Of a stretch of 54,065 bases of DNA, positions 22,141-32,174 are shown one piece after another. A program made the translations under genes and the position numbers. Position 1 is the stretch's first letter. Each line of letters opens with the position of its first letter. Origin of the DNA: Gnetum montanum (taxonomy: Eukaryota; Streptophyta; Gnetopsida; Gnetales; Gnetaceae); contig MNCI01013717.1 of assembly GCA_015680685.1 (NCBI GenBank), positions 6,152-60,216 of the forward strand, written 5' to 3'. Below the pieces are notes generated by a model. The model ran no database searches. It had not been told where the DNA came from and worked only from the letters and a program-made list of their open reading frames with translations.

Positions 22141-22700
22141 GATCTCCATCACAACCATACGAATAGTACCAATAATGGCAGTAACCAAAATCATGGGCAT
22201 TTTCACTCCTAAGGAAACAATACCTTTACCAATATCTTGATCCATATGGTTACCATGTTCAGCAATCCATGTCTCCACATGACTCTTCTATTCATGTTTC
22301 TAATATTCAGCCTTACTACCACCCTTCTAATTACTATCAAACTCCTTCTCCACATGAAAGAAGGAATGCCACCTCTTATCCTTATCCTCCTCTTGTCCTT
22401 GTACATACTCCTCCTCTAGTTGCATAGTTGCCACCTACTCCTCCTATGTAGGGTGAACTGCCAGATCAACCACAACAAAAAAATGCTATGAGGGGTATCA
22501 ATTTGCAACCTAATCATCAATTGGAGGGGTCAAACACCTAATCAAATAAAAGACCTTTCTTTTGACCTCGTAGTCCACCTAAGCCTTCACCTACACCTGT
22601 GGTTGAAAACCCTGCTCCTATCTCTTCCTCCAAATCAAATTCCTTCAAGCCTCCTTCAAATCAAAATCTACCAAAAATCCATACTACATTATGTGTAATT
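22140..22700 (+). pseudogene. gag-protease linker, Pro/Tyr-rich (element B)
   Basis: Low-complexity coding remnant with readable PYYHPSNYYQTPSPHERR (about 22310-22365), YPYPPLV and PPTPPM. Then come Pro/Ser-rich phrases up to about 22680. The composition suggests a disordered linker in Gag. The equivalent in C is on the minus strand at 45540-46000. Confidence 0.55.
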
Positions 22701-23224
22701 GGATCCATGCAGAAGACCTTCATAGGAAATTAGTGGATCCTAGAAGTCCTCTAATTTATTTGCAAATTTCTAGGAATTAACCATGCAATGCTCTTCTTGA
22801 TTTAGGTTCAAGTGTTAATTTGATTTCTCATGAGATGTACACTACCTAGAACCTACCACCTCTCAAGAAGAGAAACATTGGATTGGAATTGGCAGACCAA
22901 TCCATTACTATTCCATTGGAATTGGTAGAAGACATTGTTACCACTATCTATGGATGGTCTTATCCTACTGACTTCCAAGTAATCAAAGTGGAGAATTGCA
23001 AAGGGGGCTTTCCAATCATAATGGGAATGGCATGGCTAAGCATCATAGATGTAAGAATGGGCATTAGAGATATTTCCTTGAAAATATCTAAAGAAAATGC
23101 ATTTGGAAAGATCAAGAAGAAGAGATTCCCATGCATCGCGACAACGATGATGGGTGCAATTGTGTGTAGAAACTTTGGGCCATTAAATAATCATCCCTCT
23201 TTGCATGCAAGCAGTGTGTGCTAG
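22700..23224 (+). pseudogene. aspartic protease remnant (element B)
   Basis: Best-preserved protease here. The active-site region LLDLGSSVNLISHEMYT (about 22790-22845) has Leu where D-S/T-G proteins have Ser or Thr. An open 113-codon stretch (22883-23224) follows: MELADQSITIPLELVEDIVT, then IYGWSYPTDFQVIKVENC and FPIIMGMAWLSIIDVRMG. It lies between the gag linker and the RT connector. Confidence 0.78.
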
Positions 23225-23339
23225 AAGTAAAAATTCAAAGGTGTCTACATGTAGTAGCCATAAAATAGGAGGGTACTTAGTGGTTGACCACTGATTCAGA
23301 AAGTAAAACACGTTACATGGAACTAGCTGAGAGCCTAAC

Positions 23340-24250
23340 ATGTGAATAGATCAAAAGCATGGATGAACCAGAGCAAGTACATCATCAACTCTTTGATGAT
23401 ACAAATGACGTTATCTATTGGGGAGAGTTGGAATTTCTTAAGAACTTCAAGAAATAGCCCCTTGAATTGAAAATGTTATCAGCTGAAATGGAATATGTAT
23501 TTTTGAAAAATAAGAAGTCGATTTTGATTAATGCAACACTTGCTTCAAAATAGAAAGAGATGCTATTGAAGGTAGTTGAAAGATGGTCAACAACTTTTTC
23601 TTGGTCATATCCTAAACTCATAGGAGTTGATCCTAGGATACATTAGCATTGCATTTACATTGACCTAGCCATGAAGCCAAAACAACAACCACAAAGGTGA
23701 TTGAACCCCAAATTGAAGTAAATTGTCAAGGAGGAAATCAAGCAACTCCTCATGATGGGGTTCATCTATCCCATTGTGTATAGTAATTGGGTTAGTCCAC
23801 TTGTACTTGTATCAAAGAAAGGTGGTAAGTGGTAGGTCTACATTGATTTCAAGCGATTGAACATGGCAACATTCAAAGATCACTTTGCATTGCCATTTGT
23901 TGACTAGATGCTTAACATAATATCAGGGCATTGCTACTACAACTTCCTAGATGGTTATAGTGGCTATAACCAAATTCAAATTGCACTGGAGGACTAAGAA
24001 AAGACAAATTTACAAGTCCTTGGGGGTCTTTTGCATATCATAAGATGTCGTTTGGTTTATGTAATGTTCTTGCCACATTTCAATGCCTGGTCCTAAGAAT
24101 CTTTCAATAGCAGATTGGTAGTGGTGTAGAAGTCTTCATGAATGACTTCTCCACCTATGGAGCTATATTTAAGCAAGCCTTGGACCACCTTGAGAAAGTT
24201 ATGAAATGATTTGTTGAAACTAAATTCTGACTCAATTTGTAAAAAATTAA
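23340..24250 (+). pseudogene. reverse transcriptase remnant with connector (element B)
   Basis: The connector has LELKMLSAEMEYVFLKN (about 23462-23515). RT follows with MKPKQQPQR-LNPKLK (about 23670-23720), GFIYPIVYSNWVSPLVLV (about 23760-23815), YIDFKRLNMATFKDHFALPF (about 23840-23900) and FLDGYSGYNQIQIALED (about 23944-23995). After that the frame shifts. The catalytic box reads FMNDF near 24140 (family F-M-D-D-F), so one Asp has become Asn. Stops replace Gln in VD-MLN and ED-EKT. Confidence 0.82.
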
Positions 24251-24945
24251 TCTCTTGGTCCAGGAGGGCATTGTACTAGGGCACAAAATCATGCAAGTAG
24301 GAATTGAGGTGAACCTTGTAAAAATAAGAATCATTCAAGGAATAACCCACTAGCTAGAAACAGTTAAAGATGTTTGATCATTCCTTCGACAGACTAGCTA
24401 CTACTGGCAATTCATAGAGAATTTCTCTAAGATCACAAAATTGTTGGTCGAGCTAACAAAGAAAGATACTCCTTTTTTCTAGACCTAAAAATGTGAAAAA
24501 GTGTTTTAGAAACTAAAAGAAAGGCTTGTGGAAACTCGAATTCTACAAGCACCTGATTGTTCTAGACCTTTTCATACCATGATAGATGCATTAAATTATT
24601 CCTTAGGAGATATGTTGACATAGTTAGATGATAAGAAATGTCCATACTGCATCTACTGCATCAGCCAAAGCATTGTGGTGCATAATTGAACTACACCACC
24701 ATAGAAAAAGAATTGATGGTAGTGTTGTTTGATCTAGGGAAATTTAGACATTATGTGCTTGGATACAAGGTTTTGGTGCACACAAACCATAGTGCCATTT
24801 GCTTCCTAATGAAAAAGCGAATGATAAGCCCCCATGTCATATGGTGGCTAGTGATCTTGTAGAAATTTGATCTTACAATGGTAGATTGAAATAACACTAA
24901 GAATGTGGTTGTTAATCACTTGTCTCAGTTATGATGGAACAACAA
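24250..24945 (+). pseudogene. RNase H remnant (element B)
   Basis: RT thumb phrase SFLRQTSYYWQFIENFSKI (about 24380-24435), TKKDTPFF (to about 24480), then RNase H with HTMIDALNYSLG (about 24575-24610), LDDKKCPYCIYCISQSI, YTTIEKELMVVLF (about 24690-24730), KFRHYVLGYKVLVHTNHSAI and VVVNHLSQL (about 24907-24930). An Asp-to-Asn change is visible in HTNH (family H-T/I-D-H). Confidence 0.72.
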
Positions 24946-26090
24946 AGAGGATGAAAGACAATTATCTAATATGCTTCCTAATGAATTTCTCTTTGCTAGG
25001 GCTATAACTAACCAAATGCCCAAGGAGTCAAAATTGTATGATAACATTCTGACCAATCTTCTCACTCAAGAGATGCCACAAGGATTGGGCCAGCAAAAGA
25101 AAAAATAGCTTCTTCACTAGGTAAAACACTTCATGGAGATCAATGGATACCTCTACAAGGTGTGCGTCGATGGCCTAGTTTGCTAGTGTGTTCTTGATGC
25201 TAATCAACTATGTGTTCTCCAAGATGCTCATGAAGGTCCTTGTGGAGGAAACTATGTTGGGATATGCATGACCATTAAAATCCTAATTGTAGGGTACTAC
25301 TAGCCAACACTCTTTAGGAATGCTTATCGTTTCATTTGCTCTTGTGAACAATGCTAATGAGATGGTGGAATGACCGCTCGAATGGAGGAACCTCAATAAT
25401 GGATTCAACCATTAGAACCATTCAATATTTGGGGCATTAATTTCATGGGTCCCATCATGCCCATGTTAAATGGAAAGGCGTACATTATAGTTGCTATTGA
25501 CTATTGTGCAAAATGGGTAGAAGTGGTAGTCGTCATTGACTATACATCTTCTATTACTACTTGGTTTGTACTACTGAATGATGCCCTTTGGGCCTACCAC
25601 TCAACTTGAAAACCTCCTATAGGCTACTCTTCATATGAGCTTGTGTACAATAAACTACCAACACTTCCTATTCAATTTGAACTTTGTACACTTTCAATGG
25701 CTTGTGACCTTGACCTTGACTTACATCTAGCCCAAAAAGAAAGATTAATGAACCTCAACTTGCTAGACGAAAATTGATTAGTAGCCTTATCATTTAACAA
25801 GTTGCATAAGGCCTATAACAAAAAGTTGCATAAGACCTGAAAATTAGAAAAGTCAAATCTCAACTAGGAGATAAGGTTCTCTACTGGAATCCTACACATG
25901 TACCTCAATGAACGAAGTTCCAAACATTGTGGAAAGGACCTTATATTATTTATGAGACTTTTCCTTATGGGACCATGTTGATTTATAAACCCAAGAGCCC
26001 AAACAAGAAATAGCTTGTTAACATCCAACAAATTAAACCTTTCCATGAGCATACACCAACTAACATAACAAGCACCTCATTCGATGGACA
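24945..26090 (+). pseudogene. integrase remnant with core deletion (element B)
   Basis: H2C2-like region at about 25145-25360 (LYKVCVDGLVC, LQDAHEGPCGGNYVG, FICSCEQC). The catalytic core starts at about 25420: FNIWGINFMGPIMPMLNGKA, where the first catalytic Asp reads Asn. At about 25570 the sequence jumps from TTWFV directly to LNDALWAYHST. About 230 bp present in A (about 11635-11863), holding the second Asp and the Glu, are missing. The C-terminal part continues (LCTLSMACDLDL, LVNIQQIKPFHE) to about 26060. Confidence 0.78.
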
Positions 26091-28218
26091 ACCATGCTCC
26101 ATATTTTTGGATCTCCTTGTCTTAACTTAGTCATGGGGGATATGGCCAAGTATGCTAACCATTCAAGTAGCTCCTTAGTTTTTCAACTTTTTTGTTTTAC
26201 ACATTTTTCATTTTATAACTTTTTGTTTTACATATTATTTGTTTTAAATATTTTTATTTTTATGTTATTAATCTTTTCAAATTTTTATTTTACACCATTG
26301 TTAGTACATTTGATATTTTTTGAACATTTTATGCTTTCTTCTATATTTTTTTTATTTGATGTGATTTTCTAACTTTTTGTTAATAAGTACTAGGTACATT
26401 AGTAATGTGTTACTTGATGGTGGTATGTACTATCTTTGTTATTTGATTGTTGCTATTTGGTTTTTGGCTTTGAATTTTATTACAAATAATTAGGACATAG
26501 TTTCTTTTCATGTAATAGGTAGTGAGTTCACAGCATCCACCCATCAACAAACTCTATGGTTTTTCTTGTTTTGGAAATGTGTAGTCCCTTTTTCATTAAT
26601 AAAACTTTAATAAATTTATGACTTTGGTAGTTTCTGGAATTGGGAAGGATTCAAAAGTTTGAATAGGGTGTGGCTTCAAGGGGATTTAGTATTCTTGGTG
26701 CTTTTTTGTTTGCCTAGGTGCATGTGTGTTTTCATGAATTTCTTACCATTCTGTGCAAATCACTAAAGGAATTTGAATAAGTCCTTGCATGGTGTGGTTC
26801 TCATAAAAAAATGATAAGAATTCAAAGCACACCTCTTGGACAAAATAAATGCATACATCCTCGTATGGTGTGGTTCACATCAAGAAAAAAAATGATGATG
26901 AGGATTCAAAGCACACCGCTTGGACAAAATAAATGCATGTGTCTTTGCATGGTGTGGTTTCCATTTCAAAAAAATGATGGAAATTCAAAGGACACTACTT
27001 AGACCAAATAAATGGGCTACAAGGACTGGTTATGGAGCTTGTCTCCTCTAACTAAGGTCCTTCCTCACTTCCTACTTCTTCTCTAATTTGAAATAGTGGT
27101 TGTTCTATGAGAGCACTCTTATGTTTTAGGGCATGGATTAGTCTTAGAATGTTGATGCGAAGTCATTGAATTTGGTTGGTTTTGGTCTAGACTAAGGATG
27201 GATTCTATGAAGTTATTTAACCACAAAATCCTCAAGGAACTTCATGTGACCATAATTAAGAACTCCATTCCACTCTCTCTCTCTCATCCATCTATGCTTT
27301 CAATGTTCCACCTCACTACTAGTTTCATGTTTTGGTTTGATGTCCTAGTTTGATGTGTCAATATTCTTAGTTAGTTTCTTTTGGATTTTTGTACTTAACT
27401 TCTGTAACCATTAATCATCCATGGAGCCCATGGACTCTTTGGTTTGAAGTTATGCAAGGGCATAAGAGGCCTATGCCTACTTTGGGGAGGACCCACTTGC
27501 ATATCTTTTGGTTGGGTTAGTTAATTTTTTTACCATTAGACATTTCTACAATCAAATTCTTTCTATTTATCCCATCAATGACATCCAATTGTACACATCT
27601 TCACAAAAATTTTCAATGAATTCTTCTTTTCATTGTTGTAAGTCCTTATACCATTTTCAAATATTCCCTTGTATTAAAATTTTTCAAATTTAATGGACTA
27701 CTTAATTTAATTAATCCTATCTATTGGCCTTCCCACTAACACTACTTAAGGAACTAATCAACGACAATCACAACTTAGCCAAGTGTAACCACTAATGAGA
27801 TAAGGCATTTAACCACTATGTGTTACACATCACATACTAATTCATGATCCTATTGTGATTGCAATGGGAATCATGGATTGGAAGTGGGACTATCTTCACC
27901 AACGATGATGTAGTAGGACCACACAATAAGGACCATTCATGATTGAAGGATCTCTTCTCTCTCTCTCATTATCATATTGCTAAGAGGTGTTGGATGTCAA
28001 TATTTTCCAAGGTGTTCACTCCTCTTCTCATGAATACCCAATGTTGTAAAAATTATAATTCCATACATTTGGGCACTTAGAGTTTATATGTTTGATTCAT
28101 CTGAGTTAATTTGTGATGTTAGTTAATAATCCCATACCTACCCAATATATTGTGTTGTAAAGAACTTGTTCCTCCTCTTCTTTACTTGAGGAAGAGTTTT
28201 CATTCAGTCATGGAGGTA
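26090..28218 (+). other. post-pol spacer and 3' UTR (element B)
   Basis: Non-coding. It starts with the purine-rich ATGGGGGATATGG (about 26133), is T-rich to about 26400, and is related to 12400-13900 of A. It includes a three-unit tandem repeat at 26787-27015. Near 27700 it passes to CTTAGCCAAGTGTAAC (about 27775), skipping the LTR-like promoter of A, and from about 27950 resembles the ORF3-to-LTR interval. Just before the LTR it ends TTTCATTCAGTCATGGAGGTA, an eroded polypurine tract. Confidence 0.65.
26787..27015 (+). repeat. three-unit tandem repeat, 76-84 bp
   Basis: Units start at 26787, 26863 and 26947, each with GYATGGTGTGGTT, then ATGATGAG-like sequence, then ATTCAAAGCACAC, then GGACAAAATAAATGCAT. 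Element A has a single copy at the equivalent site (about 13090-13170), so the expansion is specific to B. Confidence 0.8.
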
Positions 28219-29044
28219 TGATGAATCATCATTTTGTGTTAGCCACAACGTCAAATATGTGATGTTGGGGCCTTAGTTTGACATCATATATCCAATGTCA
28301 GGGCATATTTTCCAATCTATAAATACTGCACCTGGGCTCTAGTTTTGGCATAGTATATAGTTTAGCTTTCAGTTTTCAAGCAAGGTAGCAAAGCTCTTGT
28401 AGTTTATTCTTCTCAAAGTTAGAATATTTTTTGAGTGCCTACAAAAGGAGTCTAAAGTGTGTACAGTTCCTTGTTCAAGTACATGAGTGCAACAATGTGA
28501 TGAGAATAAAATGAAATCTTTTGACAATCCTTGCAACATTGAGAATAGCTTAATATATTCTTTAATGCATTTTACTTTCTTGTTCTTTACTTTAATGCAT
28601 TTGATTAAGCAATTTATTTCTAGTAGTTAATGAACAAGAGCATGACCACTTTAAGCATTCATATAGTACTTGATAACCTAGCAACACTTAACATTTGGTA
28701 GCCCAACAATGCTATATGTGTTTAGGAAAGTGGGGTGGTTACTTGTGTTAGGTTAGCTAGGGAATAGACATTAGTTTTCAATCTACTCTAACCTTATTCT
28801 TGCTATAGGTGATTAAATCTATAAAATATAAAACAAGAAAAATTCATATACCTAAATTACACTTAAACCATACCCTTGAGCCTTACAAGTGTAGTTGGGA
28901 AGACAATGAACATTTTTAACATCATTTCACTTCCTAGAGAAACTAGTGTATGAGATAGCTATAGGTCCATGGAATTCGACTGTATCATGTGTAATGCCTT
29001 AGTGATTTGTATGGTTGGACGTAGGGGTACCTTGTTGCTCATCA
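28219..29044 (+). repeat. 3' LTR of element B, 826 bp
   Basis: Direct repeat of 19150-19983. It starts TGATGAATCATC, has TATAAATA at 28318-28325, and ends GTTGCTCATCA. No PBS follows. Sequence after it is ORF3 of element D. Confidence 0.9.
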
Positions 29045-31115
29045 GAAAGTATAACATAAACCTTGCATAACTCTACTTCATGGAAATCCAAAGGTAGCTT
29101 AAGAAAAAGAAGGTAGAAAAGCTAATGCTTCCATTCCCTTGCCTCATTAGGAAGATATGCAGACATGCTAGAATCCTAGGGTACACTAATGATGTCCTTA
29201 GAAATGATCAAATTGCTTCCTATGCTAAAATTCTCAAGAAAGCAGCACCAAAGAAGGATCAGGTAAAGGAATAAATAGATACTAGGGAAACTACTCAGAC
29301 TGCAATGCAATAATAAAAAGTGAGACCCAATGATCAACAACATCAGCAACAGTACGAGCAATAGTAGTAGTAAGAACAATAGCAACAACAAGAACAATAG
29401 TAGTAGCAAGTTTTTCCACCATCATCGTAGGATTATAAGCCATCAATGAGTCATCTACAATAAATTGCAAAGATCATCAATTGGAAAACTCATGAGGAGG
29501 CTAATCTATATAAAGTCATTGACAGTGACATTCAACCAATAGTTTCCATAGATCCTATTAGTGGACAAATATCATTGTAATCAGAAGGAGAGGACCAATG
29601 ATCACAACAAATTTCTAAGAATACTACAATATTTCAAGTGGTGCTTGAAACTAGAGAAGGAGCCATGGTCATGGTTATGTAGCACTAGGATGTAGTAAGA
29701 GTTGCAAAAGTGATTACAGATCACATGAAGGAATCATTCAATATACTTGTTATGGCACCAATGAATCTAATTAGAGCAAGGGATGCTAAAATGCTAGTTG
29801 GTACTTTGATGACTCCTGCTAATCATGAAGATGTGTTAAATTAATTGTTGCAGAGTAGGCAACTCATGAAAAATCTTTTTGACATCCTAAGTGATGTCAT
29901 TGCAATTTAGTCAAAACTAATAGCAACCAAGGATAAGCTAGTCATGGTGGAAACTAGGGTAGACTATGCAGAAAATGAAATTCTCAGACTACAGCAAGAG
30001 CTCATGACCCTAAGTGCTAAATGTAGAGATCCTACATAATATGTTGCACTTAACCAACTATAGTGAATAGATTAATAGCCTAGTGGAGCACAATAAGAAG
30101 ATGGAGAATGAGAAGGAGAAAGTGGTGTGGAATGCATTAGTAGTAGAAGCACAACCATACGCACATGCTAAGGCACTTACATAAGAGAAAAATAAGCAAC
30201 TCACTATAGACAACACCAAGTTAATTGATGTAGAGATGTAGAAAAACATCCTTAAGAAGAACATCCATCAGTTGAGAGAACAACTGATGAGAGTTAACCA
30301 AGATATGAGTTTCTTAGTAAGAGAAAATAGAACCCTCTTAATGGAGGAGGTACACACAATTTAGGTAGAAATCAACTATTGAGATAAGTGCATGGTAGAA
30401 TGAGACAAAGAAGCACAAAAGGCTCAAAGAACACTTCCATGATCAAGTAGGCATTTATAAAAAAATAAATGAGAAGTAAATTAAGATGGCAAAGCCCAAA
30501 TAAATTTCATATCAACAAAAAATCTAGACTAATAGCCCATCTTGGATAGTTATGCTCATGTCCACCAAGTAGAGATAAAAAATAAAGATGTGCAGATAAA
30601 AGATTTAAAAGAATACATGTGGTTAGCTAACCTTTATTATGCTAACTTGGCCATGTTGACAACAGGTAGGCCCAGAAATGAGCTTGAACAATAGGTAACA
30701 ACCATATATGCATTATACAAAAAGGAGTTTGCAGGTCAAAAATATGCTCTACAAAAGCTCCATATGGTAAACTTTGAATTAGTAGTTAAGGCTCACTACA
30801 AAGGGCAAAAAGATGTTGTAGCAAACTAGGTGAGGAGAATGTCTTATTATTAGAAGTTACACAAGATGGCTAGGGCATTTGAAGAAGAGATTAGGTAGTT
30901 TGTAGCATGATACATCAAGGCCAATTAAATGTTTCTACAGCTTCCATGTCCATGGGATGTACCAATGCCATCACACATTACACAATAGGCATGGACAGTA
31001 CATGACCCTAGAATGAAGGATTAAAACTTTAGGCACTACTCAAAAGATATAATTTTTAGAAGCCTAATGACAAGGAAAAGCAACTAATGGATGAGCCACC
31101 ACCACTAGGCACTAC
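29045..31115 (+). pseudogene. ORF3 remnant, central and C-terminal part (element D)
   Basis: Continuation of ORF3 after element B. It shows LMLPFPCLIRKICRHARILG and YTNDVLRNDQIASYAKIL (about 29122-29235), a Gln tract riddled with TAG/TAA (29332-29409), YKPSMSHL, and a coiled-coil-like half: LLQSRQLMKNLFDIL (about 29846-29890), IATKDKLVMVETRVDYAENE and HFHDQVGIYKKINEK (about 30430-30480). The C-terminus has ANLAMLTTGRPRNELE (about 30643-30690) and PWDVPMPSHIT with AWTVHDPRMKD (about 30950-31020). The same motifs, in the same order, occur in A and C. Function unknown. Confidence 0.68.
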
Positions 31116-31292
31116 TTAGGCTACATCGAGCTTCATCAAGGTTTTTTTGTTTTGTTTCAGTTTGTCTTATCATAACTTGTGTCAATTTTTCTAAAACACC
31201 ACTATGACATTTATTATCATGTAAATATATCTCCAAATTTTGTAAGAGAATCTATCCTCATTTTATTTTAACTCAAGGACAAGTTTTTAGTT

Positions 31293-31304
31293 AGTCAGGG
31301 GGTA
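31293..31304 (+). promoter_or_regulatory. polypurine tract (element D)
   Basis: AGTCAGGGGGTA directly precedes the LTR start TGATGAAG, the best-preserved plus-strand priming site in the window. The minus-strand copy of C has GTCATGGGGGTA at the same place. Confidence 0.7.
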
Positions 31305-32174
31305 TGATGAAGCCAAATTTTCTTAAGTAATGATATCGTATCTATGATGTCATAGATCTGATATCATAACATAAGATATGTGATTGCATAAGTGATATCA
31401 TAGGATGTATGCCAACTTATAAATACAACACTTAGGTGCACAAATTCATAATAAGTTTTATTTCATAATAATATAACTCTTTTAGTTTGTTATTGTAATC
31501 TAACACTTAGAAGTGTATGTTGGTAGTCTGGTGTTGAGCGATTGTATGGTGCCTTTATACAAGTGAATTGTACTTAGACACAGTTCATGATTGGCAATAA
31601 AGATCAAGATTGCTTATCATCATTGCAACATCGACTTAGTTTTCTTTCTATTTACTTAGACTAATTGTTCCTATTTTCCTATTAAATCATTTACTTTACA
31701 AGCACTTTATTTTACATGTTGAAAGTAAGTGTTATGGATACAACTGGTTTTGTGCACTAAGTATAGTTATCTGGTAACCTAGTAGTTGCGTTGCTTAACT
31801 CGCTTAGTATTAATACCACTTGGTAATCTTAGTGATGACTACATGAGTCCAAGGTGTGTATAGTAGACCAAGGCTAAATATCCATCACATTAGGCTAAGT
31901 TAGATTTGCTGTCCTTCAATTACTTAAACATAGAATTAGAAACTATTTTCATCTCATTATGTTTACTAGGAGTAATAATGGCCTAAAAACATCAAATACA
32001 ATATACCTCACAATGAGCTAAACCATACACATAGACTTAACTAGCTCCATGTGGGAAGACTAAACATAAACTAATTGCTAGCATAATTACTTTTCCTTCA
32101 CGAATTACAATTTGGTCATGTGTGAACACCTGTGTCTTGTATTATTAGGTGTTGGATTACTCCACCGCTCATCA
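31305..32174 (+). repeat. 3' LTR of element D, 870 bp
   Basis: Starts TGATGAAGCC and ends ACCGCTCATCA. TATAAATA is at 31418-31425. U3 carries several near-palindromic TGATATCATA-type units between about 31330 and 31412, unlike the units of A and B. The second half follows the family pattern (ACATGAGTCC..., GTAACCTAGTAG..., TACTCCACCGCTCATCA). No PBS follows. Confidence 0.8.

Larger units (their letters stand above)
19150..29044 (+). mobile_element. Athila-type Ty3/gypsy element B (complete LTR to LTR)
   Basis: Plus-strand element with 5' LTR 19150-19983, PBS 19985-20002, gag, protease, RT, RNase H, a deleted integrase, a 2-kb spacer and 3' LTR 28219-29044. Both LTRs start TGATGAATCA and end ATCA. 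The 5-bp flanks are GAACA (left) and GAAAG (right), so no clean target-site duplication remains. Unlike A and C it has neither the LTR-like internal promoter nor ORF3: spacer sequence passes directly into the 3' UTR near 27700-28000. Stops throughout make it non-autonomous. Confidence 0.9.
18223..32174 (+). mobile_element. element D: ORF3 plus 3' LTR, split by element B
   Basis: Plus-strand fragment of the same family, made of 18223-19149 and 29045-32174 with element B (19150-29044) inserted. It has ORF3, a polypurine tract and a complete 870-bp 3' LTR. No gag, pol or 5' LTR of D is visible; the left side is cut where element A's 3' LTR ends. Joining is inferred because ORF3-like coding occurs on both sides of B and is collinear with ORF3 of C. 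Confidence 0.6.

Noticed and set aside
29176-29409. 77-codon minus-strand Leu-rich frame that looks like a membrane protein
   Set aside because: It is the antisense of the Gln tract of ORF3 in D (CAA/CAG repeats read as Leu), so it is a composition artefact.
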